Of a DNA stretch of 64,000 nt, positions 33,113-41,388 are shown one piece after another. Origin of the DNA: Pseudomonadota bacterium (lineage in GTDB: Bacteria > Myxococcota > Myxococcia > Myxococcales > Myxococcaceae); the NCBI GenBank assembly GCA_023423535.1, contig JAFAFL010000035.1, forward strand, positions 110,948-174,947, in the 5' to 3' direction. A model generated the notes under the pieces. It made no database searches, had not been told where the DNA came from, and saw only the letters and a program-made list of their open reading frames with translations. Made by a program: the position numbers and the translations under genes. Within the stretch, counting starts at the first letter, position 1; each line of letters begins with the position of its first letter.

Positions 33113-34975
33113 GTGAGCGACGAGAAGCAGGGACCGGGTGGACCGGGTGACAAGCGGAAGCCGAAGCCGACTTTCGGCGACGTGATGCTGGGCATTCCTT
33201 CGGGCGGCGGTGAGAAGCGCGACCGCAAGCCGGAGGGCGGTGAGGGCGGCGGTGACCGCGGCTCTCGGCCCCAGGGACAGCGTGGCGGGGGCAAGGGCCC
33301 CATGGTGGTCGTGAAGCGCGCGGCCCCGCCTCAGGCCGGTGAGGGTGCCTCTGGCGCCACGCCGGACGAAGGTGGCGAGGCGAACGCGGAAGGCGCGCAG
33401 GCAGAAGGTGGCGCGCCTGCGCCCACGCCGCGCCGGCACGACGACTCGCTCTACCGCGAGGTGCCCGAGGCGCAGAGCTTCGGCGAGATGTTCGAGGAGG
33501 CGTCGAAGGGTGACGCCGGCACGCCGAAGCGGATGCCGCGGGTGGGCGAGAAGGTCATCGGCAAGATCTTCCAGCTCGGCGCGGACACCGCGTTCGTGTC
33601 GCTCGGCGGCCGCAGCGAGGCGATGATCGAGCTGCGCGAGCTGAAGGACGACGAGGGCATTCTCCGCCACGGCGTCGGCGACGAGATCGAGGCGCACGTC
33701 ATCCAGACCGGCGCCAAGGGCATCGTGCTCTCGCGAATGCTGTCGAAGGGCTCGGCGTCTTTGGGCCTGCTCACCGAGGCGCGCCAGACCGGCATGCCGG
33801 TGGAGGGCATGGTCCTCGCGGCGAAGAAGGGAGGGCTGGAGGTCGCGATCGGCGACATCCGCGCGTTCTGCCCGCTCTCGCAGATCGACGTGAAGTTCGT
33901 CGACAAGCCGGAGCAGTTCGTGGGCGAGAAGCTGCTCTTCCGGGTGACCGAGGCGGCGGACCGCAACATCGTCCTCTCGCGCCGCGCGGTGCTCGAGGAG
34001 GAGAACCGCAAGCTCGCGCGCGAGACGCGGAAGAACCTCGAGCCGGGCAAGGTGGTGCGCGGCAAGGTCATCTCCGTGCGCGACTTCGGCGCGTTCGTGG
34101 ACATCGGCGGGATCGAAGGGATGATCCCCGTGAGCGAGATGTCGCACACGCGCGTCGGCCACCCGAGCGAGGTGGTGAAGGTGGGCGACGAGGTGGAGGT
34201 GGAGATCCTCCGCATCGAGCCGCCGCAGCCGAACTCGCCGGACAAGTCGAAGCAGAAGGAGCGCATCTCGCTGTCCATGCGCGCCCGCCAGGAGGATCCG
34301 TGGCAGGCCGCGGCGCGCGAGCTGAAGGAGGGCGAGCGCGTGACCGGCAAGGTCGTGCGGCTGCAGCCCTTCGGCGCGTTCGTGGAGCTGCGTCCGGGCG
34401 TGGATGGCCTCATCCACGTGTCGGCGATGAGCGAGCGCCGCATCGCGCACCCGAAGGACGTGCTCAGCGTGGGCCAGGAGGTCGAGGTCGCGATCGAGAA
34501 GATCGACCTCAACGAGAAGCGCGTCGCGCTGCGGCTCGTGGTCAACGGCGAGGTGATGGGTGGCGAGCCTTCGCGTCCGGCGCCGTCGGAGAAGGGCGCC
34601 GGCGGCGAGCGTGCGCCGCGTGAAGAGGCGCCGCGCCCGAAGGTGGGCCAGATCGTCGTGGGCAAGGTCGACCGGATCGAGCCCTACGGCGTGTTCCTCA
34701 AGTTCCCGGGCGGCAAGGGTCTCATCCCGGCCTCGGAGACGGGGACCGAGCGCGGGACGGATCTGAAGAAGAAGTTCGCGCTCGATCAGGAGCTGAAGGT
34801 GGCGGTGCTGGAGATCGATCAGACCGGGAAGATCCGGCTGTCGATCACCGAGGCCGAGAAGGTCGAAGAGCGCGCCGCGGTGAGCGAGTGGACGAAGAGC
34901 CAGAAGCCGGCGGGCGGTGGAAAGTCCGGCTTCGGCACCCTGGGCGATCTCCTGAAGGGGAAGATCGGCCGCTGA
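33113..34975 (+). CDS. Ribosomal protein S1-like protein with five S1 domains
   Basis: From GTG at 33113 (GGAGG eight bases upstream) this is a 620-residue protein. About 140 residues of Gly/Arg/Glu-rich disordered sequence precede five S1 (OB-fold) repeats. These begin near VGEKVIGKIFQLGADTAFVS, GMPVEGMVLAAKKGGLEVAI, PGKVVRGKVISVRDFGAFVD, EGERVTGKVVRLQPFGAFVE and VGQIVVGKVDRIEPYGVFLK. The third and fourth are the most canonical. It may be the bulk S1 of the 30S subunit or a second S1-like RNA-binding protein; canonical S1 of proteobacteria has six domains and no such N-terminal tail. Initiator tRNA lies directly downstream. Confidence 0.88.
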   Translation: MSDEKQGPGGPGDKRKPKPTFGDVMLGIPSGGGEKRDRKPEGGEGGGDRGSRPQGQRGGGKGPMVVVKRAAPPQAGEGASGATPDEGGEANAEGAQAEGGAPAPTPRRHDDSLYREVPEAQSFGEMFEEASKGDAGTPKRMPRVGEKVIGKIFQLGADTAFVSLGGRSEAMIELRELKDDEGILRHGVGDEIEAHVIQTGAKGIVLSRMLSKGSASLGLLTEARQTGMPVEGMVLAAKKGGLEVAIGDIRAFCPLSQIDVKFVDKPEQFVGEKLLFRVTEAADRNIVLSRRAVLEEENRKLARETRKNLEPGKVVRGKVISVRDFGAFVDIGGIEGMIPVSEMSHTRVGHPSEVVKVGDEVEVEILRIEPPQPNSPDKSKQKERISLSMRARQEDPWQAAARELKEGERVTGKVVRLQPFGAFVELRPGVDGLIHVSAMSERRIAHPKDVLSVGQEVEVAIEKIDLNEKRVALRLVVNGEVMGGEPSRPAPSEKGAGGERAPREEAPRPKVGQIVVGKVDRIEPYGVFLKFPGGKGLIPASETGTERGTDLKKKFALDQELKVAVLEIDQTGKIRLSITEAEKVEERAAVSEWTKSQKPAGGGKSGFGTLGDLLKGKIGR

Positions 34976-34996
34976 CGATTCGTTGAAGAAAAGTGT

Positions 34997-35035
34997 TTGA
35001 CGACGGGCGGGTGCAGAGGTACTTACCCGCCCGTC
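34997..35035 (+). promoter_or_regulatory. tRNA-fMet promoter with embedded inverted repeat
   Basis: TTGACG (34997-35002) and TACTTA (35020-35025) have a 17-base spacer and lie about 50 bases before the tRNA. A perfect 11-bp inverted repeat, GACGGGCGGGT (35002-35012) and ACCCGCCCGTC (35025-35035), overlaps the spacer and -10 edge. It could be a hairpin ending the S1 transcript or a regulatory site. Confidence 0.5.
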
Positions 35036-35077
35036 GCCGCAGCCGAAAGCAGCGACGAAGCAAGGCAGCAACGGTAT

Positions 35078-35152
<75 letters not shown>

Positions 35153-35155
35153 TTG

Positions 35156-35197
35156 AAGGCCCGGAACTCCGCAAGGGGTTCCGGGCTTTCGCTTTTT
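35156..35197 (+). terminator. Rho-independent terminator after tRNA-fMet
   Basis: GCCCGGAAC (35159-35167) pairs with GTTCCGGGC (35178-35186), and TTTCGCTTTTT follows. Confidence 0.9.
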
Positions 35198-35225
35198 CGC
35201 GCGCGCGTGCGCGGTCAGTTCCGAA

Positions 35226-35262
35226 GCCGTCCGGGCACACCGCTGCCCGGGCGGCCTTTTTG
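35226..35262 (+). terminator. Second terminator in tandem
   Basis: GCCGTCCGGGCA (35226-35237) pairs with TGCCCGGGCGGC (35244-35255) with one G-T pair, followed by CTTTTTG. It insulates the P-loop kinase gene from tRNA transcription. Confidence 0.85.
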
Positions 35263-35304
35263 TGCCGTGCGTCGTGGCTCGTGGTCGTTCGGAGGAGAGA
35301 AGCG

Positions 35305-35832
35305 ATGGCGAAGTGCGTGAGCGGAACCGGCCGGGTGCACCTCGTGATCGGCCCGGTGGGCTCGGGGAAGAGCACCTTCGCCCAAGGGCTCTGCCGCGAG
35401 CGCGGGGCGGTGCGGCTGACGCTGGACGAGTGGTTCAGCACGCTCTTCAGCCCCGACCGGCCGCAGGAGGGCTGGATCGCCTGGTACGTCGACCGCGCCG
35501 CGCGCTGCGTGCAGCAGCTGTGGCGGACCGCGCGGGAGATCTCCGAGAGCGGGACGGAGGTGGTGCTCGAGGTCGGCCTGCTGCAGCGGAGCGAGCGGGA
35601 GCAGTTCTACGCGCTCGTCGATGAGGCCGGCGTCGAGCTCACCGTGCACGTGGTGGACGCGCCGAGGGACGTGCGGCGCGAGCGTGTGCTGCGGCGGAAC
35701 CTCGAGCGGGGCGAGACCTTCTCCATGGTCGTGCCGCCCGAGGTCTTCGAGCTCGCCAGCGACCGGTGGCAGCCGCCGGACGAGGACGAGTGCGCGCGGC
35801 GGCAGGTGTCGTTCGTCAGGTCCCCCGCGTGA
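35305..35832 (+). CDS. P-loop kinase-like ATPase (AAA_33 type)
   Basis: This is a 175-residue protein with Walker A GPVGSGKST (16-24) and a short-kinase architecture: LTLDEWFSTLF after strand 2, a Walker-B-like VVLEVGLLQ, and a lid-like basic segment RRERVLRRNLERG. Such small cytosolic proteins resemble zeta-toxin/chloramphenicol-phosphotransferase-like kinases; the substrate is unknown. A GGAGGAG ribosome site supports the ATG at 35305. Its 3' end overlaps the convergent SDR gene by 17 bases. Confidence 0.85.
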   Translation: MAKCVSGTGRVHLVIGPVGSGKSTFAQGLCRERGAVRLTLDEWFSTLFSPDRPQEGWIAWYVDRAARCVQQLWRTAREISESGTEVVLEVGLLQRSEREQFYALVDEAGVELTVHVVDAPRDVRRERVLRRNLERGETFSMVVPPEVFELASDRWQPPDEDECARRQVSFVRSPA

Positions 35833-36643
35833 GCAGGTCCTTCATCATCTTCGCGATGAAGGCAGCGGCGCGTTGCGGGTTGAGGCGGTAGAGCTTGTCG
35901 AGGACCTTCGCGTCCTTGCCCACCAGCACGCGGAACCTGTCCCGCTCCACCGCGTCGAGGATGTCGCGCGCCGCTTCGTCCGCGGGGTGCGTCATGCGCT
36001 CCCGCTTCTTCTCCTCCTCGGGGCTCGGCGCGCTGCCCATGGACACGCCCGAGTTGCCGGCGATGTTCGTCCGGATCGCGCCGGGGAAGACCGCGGTGAC
36101 GCGCACGCGTGTGTCGGCGAGCTCCGAGTGCAGGCCCTCGGTGAAGAGCTTCACTGCCGCTTTCGACGCGCCGTACACCGTCTGTCCGGGCACCGGGAGG
36201 AAGCCGCCCATGGAGGAGACGTTGACGATGTGCGCCTCAGGCCGCTCGAGCAGCATGGGGAGGAAGGTCTTCGTCATGTAGAGCGTGCCGCGCCAGTTCA
36301 CGTCGAAGACGCGCTCGATGGCCGCGTAGTCGAGCACGTTGAGGCGCACGAACGGCTGGATGATGCCCGCGCAGTTGATGATCCCGTCCACCGCGCCGAA
36401 GCGCTCGATGAGCTTCGACGGCAGCGCCTCCACCGCCTGGCGGTCGGCGATGTTCAGCACGTACGGCTCGACCGCGCGCGTCTCGGCTCCACCGGGCACC
36501 AGCGAGAGCGTCTCCTCGAGCGCCTTCGCGTTGATGTCCACCGCGGCGACCCGCGCGCCACGACGCACGAGTTCGAGCACCAGCTCGCGGCCCATGCCTG
36601 CGCCACCGCCCGTCACCAGCACGACCTTGCCCTGCAGCTTCAT
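35816..36643 (-). CDS. Short-chain dehydrogenase/reductase
   Basis: This is a 275-residue classical SDR. The cofactor motif TGGGAGMG is at 11-18, NCAG at 90-93, the catalytic Ser at 143/144 (VNVSSMGG), and YGASK with Y157 and K161. Asp at position 36 (AAVDIN) after the second strand favours NAD(H). The C-terminal extension with RFRVLVGKDAKVLDKLYRL resembles the SDR group often annotated beside acyl or fatty-alcohol metabolism. The substrate is not predictable from context. Confidence 0.92.
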   Translation of the reverse strand: MKLQGKVVLVTGGGAGMGRELVLELVRRGARVAAVDINAKALEETLSLVPGGAETRAVEPYVLNIADRQAVEALPSKLIERFGAVDGIINCAGIIQPFVRLNVLDYAAIERVFDVNWRGTLYMTKTFLPMLLERPEAHIVNVSSMGGFLPVPGQTVYGASKAAVKLFTEGLHSELADTRVRVTAVFPGAIRTNIAGNSGVSMGSAPSPEEEKKRERMTHPADEAARDILDAVERDRFRVLVGKDAKVLDKLYRLNPQRAAAFIAKMMKDLLTRGT

Positions 36644-36855
36644 CGTTGCGGTCCTTCCCGTTCAGGTTCGCGTGACCACCGGAGAAGGTGTGCATCGGAT
36701 GTGCCCTGTCGCTTCCTCGGGCGCTGCGAGGAACTGCCCCTCCGAGGGCGCAGGAACCAGCGGCGAAAGCGTTCCGGGCGCTGGAATTGCGTGGCGGACG
36801 GCTCCGACGACGCGCAGTGATCGCGCCGGCCCCGAAGCGAAGTGAGGTGACTTCC

Positions 36856-37302
36856 ATGCGTGCTGACGAGCTGCCCGGGCGAGTGAGCGCCGCCCACTTC
36901 ATCCTCTACGTGCGCGATCAGCCGGCGAGCGCGCAGTTCTACGAGCGCGCGCTGGGCCTGAGGGCGCGGTTGGACGTGCCGGGGATGACCGAGTTCGAGC
37001 TCGGCTCGGAGACGGGCCTCGCCGCCATGGTGCTGGGCCTGATGCCGCTGGAGGGCGCGCGACGCCTTCTCGGTGCCGGCGCGGTGGCGGCGACGACGAC
37101 TGAAGCGGCGCCGCCCGCCCGGTGCGAGCTGTACCTCGTGGTGGCTGACGCGCGTGCCGCCCATGACCGGGCGTTGCGGGCAGGTGCACGCGAGCTGAGC
37201 CCGGTGCTGCAGAGGGACTGGGGGCACCTGGCCGGGTACTGCGCCGACCCGGATGGGCACGTGCTCGCCTTTGCGGAGGCTGCGGCGTCGCTCACGCCGT
37301 GA
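36856..37302 (+). CDS. VOC-superfamily (glyoxalase-like) protein
   Basis: This is a 148-residue protein with the vicinal-oxygen-chelate fold: HFILYVRDQPASAQFYERAL at the N-terminus, the middle strand CELYLVVADARAAHDRALRA, and the end WGHLAGYCADPDGHVLAFAE. Metal ligands expected in the family include the His in the first strand and the Glu near the end. Members include dioxygenases, resistance proteins and lyases; the function here is unassigned. It is divergent from the SDR gene, with a gap of 212 bases. Confidence 0.88.
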   Translation: MRADELPGRVSAAHFILYVRDQPASAQFYERALGLRARLDVPGMTEFELGSETGLAAMVLGLMPLEGARRLLGAGAVAATTTEAAPPARCELYLVVADARAAHDRALRAGARELSPVLQRDWGHLAGYCADPDGHVLAFAEAAASLTP

Positions 37303-37577
37303 CCTTAGGAGAGGCGTGCACAGTGTCTGTCTGCCCGCTGCGCGTCCGCCCGCTTCCGGTTCCCCGGCTACGCGGGCGGAGGCCCGTGCGCTTGCCCCCT
37401 GTGCCGTCAGGAGGCGCAGAAGGTGCGTGACGACGTGGGGTCGCGCACCGCTTGCGGACAGGAGCGCTCGGGCGAGCAGGAATGGCCGCTGGCCCGTAAC
37501 GTGCTCTGGAGCCCCGGCATGTTTGAGCGCCGCGGCCCGATGCCGCGCCCTGAGAGCCTTCGAGGCGGACGCTGACC

Positions 37578-38969
37578 ATGGAACTTCTCTGCATCGGGGT
37601 CTCGCACCACACCGCGCCGATCTCCCTCCGCGAGCGGCTGGCCCTTCCGGTGGACCGGCAGCTCGAGGTCCTCGGGCGACTGGGGAGCGACCTGGAGATC
37701 ACGCTGGTCTCGACCTGCAACCGGATGGAGGTGTACGCGGCGGGGCTCGAGCCGAACCGCATCCGCGAGCGGGTGTTGTCGATGCTCAGCGAGATCGGCG
37801 GCATGTCCTCGGCGGACCTCGCGCAGCACCTCTTCGAGCACCGCGGTGAAGCGGCACGGCGGCACCTCTTCCGGGTCGCGAGCAGCCTCGACTCGATGGT
37901 GGTGGGCGAGCCGCAGATCCTCGGCCAGGTGAAGGAGGCGTTCCAGCGCGCGCAGCAGTCGGGTCTTGCGCGCGGGGAGCTGCAGCGCACGTTCAGCGAG
38001 GCCTTCACCTGCGCGAAGCGGGTGCGCACGGAGACGGACATCGGCCGCGCGGCGGTGTCGATGGCATCCGCGGCCGTGCAGCTGGCGGGGAAGTTCGTGG
38101 AGGAGCTCTCCACCGCGACCGCCCTGGTGGTGGGCGCGGGCGAGATGGGCGCGCTCTCCGCGAAGCACCTCGCGCACGCGGGCGTGGGGAAGGTGTGGGT
38201 GGCGAACCGGACGCTGTCTCGCGCCGAGGCGCTCGCGGCGGAGATCGGCGGCGAGGCGGTGCCGTTCGATCGCCTGCACGCGTCGCTGGTGAAGGCGGAC
38301 CTCGTCATCTCCACCACCGCTTCGGAGAAGCCGCTGTTCACCGTGGAGAACGTCGCGCCGGCACTGAAGGCACGCCGCGGCCGGCCGCTGGTGATGGTGG
38401 ACCTCTCGGTTCCGCGCGACATCTGCGCCGGGGTCCACCGGCTCGAGGGCGTGTACCGCTACGACGTGGACGACATCCAGCGCGTGGTCGCACAGAACGC
38501 CGCCGCACGCGCCGCCGAGGCCGCGAAGGCGGAGGCACTGGTGGAGTCCGAACTCGCCCGCGCCATGCGCGCCCGCACCGTCCGCGCGCAGCTGCCCGTG
38601 CTCGTCCAGCTGCGCGCTCGCGCGGAGGGAATCGCGAAGGCCGAGGTCGAGCGCACCCTGTCGAAGCTCGGGCCGATCGACGAGAAGCAGCGGAAGAGCA
38701 TCGAGGCGATGGGCATGGCGATCATCAACAAGCTCCTGCACACGCCCGCCACCCGCCTCCGCGCCCTCGGCGCCGAGCAGGACGCCGACAACCTCGCCCA
38801 GGCCGCAGCCCAGCTGTTCGGGTTGGATGAGGAGCCCGCGCCGGCCACCGCCGCTGCAGCCACCCCGCGCCCCGCGCGTGCGCCCGCCGCTGCGCCCGTA
38901 GCGGCTCCGGTGTCCGCCACCGCGGAGCGCAGGCAGGAGCGGCACGAGGCTGTCGCAGCCGTCGGCTGA
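37578..38969 (+). CDS. hemA: Glutamyl-tRNA reductase
   Basis: This is a 463-residue HemA that reduces Glu-tRNA to glutamate-1-semialdehyde, the first committed step of C5 haem synthesis. The catalytic domain starts MELLCIGVSHHTAPISLRER and has the nucleophile C47 in STCNRMEVY. The NADPH domain has VVGAGEMGALSAKHLAHAG (about 180-200), and the dimerisation domain ends near 415. An Ala/Pro-rich tail of about 45 residues follows, which is not typical. The ccm operon and multiheme cytochromes downstream create a high haem demand, though hemA is not in the same operon. Confidence 0.96.
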   Translation: MELLCIGVSHHTAPISLRERLALPVDRQLEVLGRLGSDLEITLVSTCNRMEVYAAGLEPNRIRERVLSMLSEIGGMSSADLAQHLFEHRGEAARRHLFRVASSLDSMVVGEPQILGQVKEAFQRAQQSGLARGELQRTFSEAFTCAKRVRTETDIGRAAVSMASAAVQLAGKFVEELSTATALVVGAGEMGALSAKHLAHAGVGKVWVANRTLSRAEALAAEIGGEAVPFDRLHASLVKADLVISTTASEKPLFTVENVAPALKARRGRPLVMVDLSVPRDICAGVHRLEGVYRYDVDDIQRVVAQNAAARAAEAAKAEALVESELARAMRARTVRAQLPVLVQLRARAEGIAKAEVERTLSKLGPIDEKQRKSIEAMGMAIINKLLHTPATRLRALGAEQDADNLAQAAAQLFGLDEEPAPATAAAATPRPARAPAAAPVAAPVSATAERRQERHEAVAAVG

Positions 38970-39232
38970 GCGCGCAGTCCTCTGCGTCGTACGGAGGGCC
39001 GGGTGGCGCGCCGCCTGCGCCTGATTCGCGCGAGCTGTCCTCACCGCGCGGGTGCATCGGGTTCTCGTCACGGAGCCAGAGTGCCCTGCAGAAGGGGGCA
39101 CAGCCGGCCCGGCGCCGCCGTCCCTGGTCTGGGGTCGGGGTCGCTCAGGCAAAGCGATGGGGGCATGGGCGTCGGTCGATGAGCGACCTTGTCTGCCGAG
39201 TCCGTTGAAGGTGGGGCCTACCGTCGGGCGTA

Positions 39233-39543
39233 AGCGAACTCGCGGCACGAGCACCCTCGCGCGATCCCGAGGCCTGCCCGAAGAAGCACGAGTTCTACGA
39301 GAGCGTGGTCGCTGACGCGCTGCCTGCGCGCGACGATGCTTTCCCACCACGCGGGCGAGGCCCGAACAAGGTGCGGGACGTCACGTGGCTGATGCGAAAC
39401 ATGCAGTATACTGCATGGGGCGAAGCGCCATCTTGGGTGCTAGACCGGAAATATACTGCCGCTGCCGCCGCGCTCCAGACAACCGTGGGTGACAGGGTCT
39501 TTCTCCCTGGCGAGAGCTTCGAGAGGAAGCTCTGGCCGTTCTG
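39233..39543 (+). pseudogene. Possible relic ORF, unrecognised
   Basis: An open frame without a good start codon before 39305 ends at 39541-39543. Part of it (DPEACPKKHEFYESVVADAL) has a composition unlike antisense noise in this genome, with Cys, His, Lys and Tyr. The rest is less convincing. It may be the end of a decayed gene; I cannot name a family. Confidence 0.25.
39400..39417. repeat. 18-bp perfect palindrome
   Basis: CATGCAGTATACTGCATG is its own reverse complement. Related motifs follow: AATATACTGCCG occurs identically at 39450-39461 and 39970-39981, and a TAAACTGCATC variant lies near 40014. All lie in unusually AT-rich pockets. They may mark ends of a small mobile element or protein-binding sites. 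Confidence 0.5.
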
Positions 39544-39659
39544 ATCCGGTGCCTGCCTCCCCTGATCGCCCGACTCGATGCACCCAGCCCCTGCGATGAC
39601 GGGCAACCCCTTCGCGTCGTCTCGCCGATGCTTCGCTGTGACGTCCGGTTCCTGCCGCA

Positions 39660-39790
39660 TCGGCTCCAAGCCGCGGCTTCATCCACTACATCGGTGTCCA
39701 CCCACAACTCCGGCGCCCGCCGGTCGCCGTAGAGGCCGATGAGGCCGTCTACCAGCCGGTACTTGCGCCTGGCGTGAGACGGCGGCGCCC
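39660..39790 (-). pseudogene. Possible relic coding fragment, unrecognised
   Basis: On the minus strand the bases encode KYRLVDGLIGLYGDRRAPEL followed by WVDTDVVDEAAA, with GC-rich third positions as in real genes of this genome. Flanking parts of the frame look non-coding. On the plus strand, a short fragment ending DLTPDGAPMPDFTVAAR and a stop at 39852 also looks coding-like. Both are too short to identify. Confidence 0.2.
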
Positions 39791-40218
39791 AGTTCCTCGA
39801 CCTCACGCCGGACGGGGCGCCGATGCCGGACTTCACCGTGGCCGCGCGGTGAACGTCGCGCACCTCAAGCTGGACGCGGCGGCAGAGACGGCGGGTCGAC
39901 GCAGCCGAGCCCACGCGCAGCCACCGAGGCGCCCAACGGTGGCGACCTGGGTTGCCTGATTTGGTGTGCAATATACTGCCGGTGGGGCGTTTGATTGGGC
40001 ACTGGCGGCATGAAGTAAACTGCATCACGAGCCCCGGCCCCACGGCTCCGAAGGCGGTAGCGACGGCGGTCGACGCTCCTGCCTCCGCTCGAGCGCGACG
40101 CCAGCGAGACGCCGCAAACATCGGCGAAGCCGATTCGGGGCGAGCGGGACGCTCCGCGAATGAGAGCGATCGCTTGTTAGTCGGAGCGCTTGCAGGCGTC
40201 GGCTTGCGGCTGGTCGAC

Positions 40219-40890
40219 GAGCACGTGAAAGCCATGGTCGCGCGCTTGATGGTCGGCGACACGTGTGTGGTGAACGAGGACGGATCGACGAGCCGAGGTC
40301 AGGGCCGGAGGGTGGGCGGGCGCGCTCGGGCCCGGCGCACGAGGGCGGATCGACGCGCTCAGGTCAGGGCCGGAGGGTGGGAGGGCGCGCTCGGGCCCGG
40401 CGAACGAGGGCGGATCGACGGGCCCAGGTCAGCCGGAGGGTGGAGGGCTCGCTCGGGCCCGGCGAACGAGGACGGATCGGCGAGCACGTGAAAGCCATGG
40501 TCGCGCGCTTGATGGTCGACGACACGTGCGTGGCGAACGAGGGCGGATCGACGAGCCCAGGTCAGGGCCGGAGGGTGGGAGGCTCGCTCGGGCCCGGCAA
40601 ACGAGGACGGATCGACGAGCACGTGAAAGGCATGGTCGCGCGCTTGATGGTCGACGACGCGTGCGTGGTGAACGAGGGCGGATCGATGAGCCCAGTTCCG
40701 GGCCGGAGGGTCGGCGGGCTCGCTCGGGCCCGGCGAACGACGACGGATCGACGAGCACGTGAAAGGCATGGTCGCGCGCTTGATGGTCGACGACACGTGC
40801 GTGGTGAACGAGGGCGGATCGGCGGGCCCAGGTCAAGGCCGGAGGGTGGGAGGGCGCGCTCGGGCCCGGCGGACGAGGTACGGATCTACG
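40219..40890. repeat. Minisatellite with about 136-bp units and 60-bp subunits
   Basis: Units beginning GAGCACGTGAAAGCCATGGT (or AAAGGCATGGT) start at 40219, 40482, 40617 and 40753. Each holds a first part ending in CGACACGTGCGTGGTGAACG and a GC-rich second part with GGCCGGAGGGTGGGAGGGC and CTCGGGCCCGGCGAACGAGG. In the first unit the second part is itself repeated three times. A weakly related two-copy duplication of about 72 bases containing GTCGTGAACGACA follows near 41015-41160. Confidence 0.8.
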
Positions 40891-41328
40891 AGCCCCTTGT
40901 TCGGGGCCTCGTGGTCGCGGTCTTTGGACCCGGCAGACGAGCTGCGGATCGACGCGTGCGTGGAGGACATGGCCGGCCCCGCGGGCAGCGCTTGAACAGC
41001 GATGCTCGAACGCGACGGAGAAGGGGCTGGTCGACAAGTCGTGAACGACAGGGTCGCCGCGCTGCGCTTGATGGCCGATGGCCCTCACGCGACGGAGAAC
41101 GGGCTGGTCGGCGAAGTCGTGAACGACACGGCCGCCACGGTGCGCTTGATGGCCGATGTCGCAAGCGGCGAACGCCACACAGGTCGACGAGCCGGTGAAG
41201 GTCGTGACCCTGCCGACGGCGCTCACTCTCGCCGGAACCGGTCCTCCGGGTTGCGCGCCGGCGGAAGAGGGGACAGAGGCCGCAGAGAAGACTCGCGCCC
41301 GAAGGTAGCGACCGCGCACGAACGACAA

Positions 41329-41358
41329 CGGCCGGCACCCTGCTGAGGGCACCGGCCG
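41329..41358 (-). terminator. Hairpin terminator at the end of the ccm operon
   Basis: CGGCCGG (41329-41335) and CCGGCCG (41352-41358) pair, with an inner CCC/GGG contact. It lies 30 bases beyond the stop of ccmI on the minus strand. It has no clear U-tract. Confidence 0.45.
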
Positions 41359-41388
41359 CGTACTGGCTTCGCTCTGCTCGACGGCTCG

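Larger units (their letters stand above)
38970..41388. other. Gene-poor accessory island between hemA and the ccm operon
   Basis: No intact gene can be supported in this 2.4-kb stretch. It holds patches of lower GC (39390-39560 and 39960-40020), short coding-like relics on both strands, small TATACTGC-type motif repeats, a 136-bp minisatellite (40219-40890) and a related 72-bp duplication (about 41015-41160). The long open frames across the repeats exist on several strands at once and are low-complexity, so I treat them as artefacts. Confidence 0.6.

Noticed and set aside
29300..35071. A minus-strand open frame of more than 1900 codons, opposite the PHP, EF-hand and S1 genes
   Set aside because: It is Arg/His/Leu/Val-rich, follows the antisense of well-supported genes with clear domains, and has no family motif. 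Long antisense frames are expected in such GC-rich DNA.
40219..40890. A repeat-protein gene across the 136-bp units
   Set aside because: Open frames exist on both strands and in several phases, the residues are low-complexity, and unit lengths vary (263, 135, 136) so that a frame is not kept.
38970..41388. Prophage or insertion sequence with transposase
   Set aside because: No transposase, integrase or phage protein motif could be read in any frame; only short relics and repeats remain.
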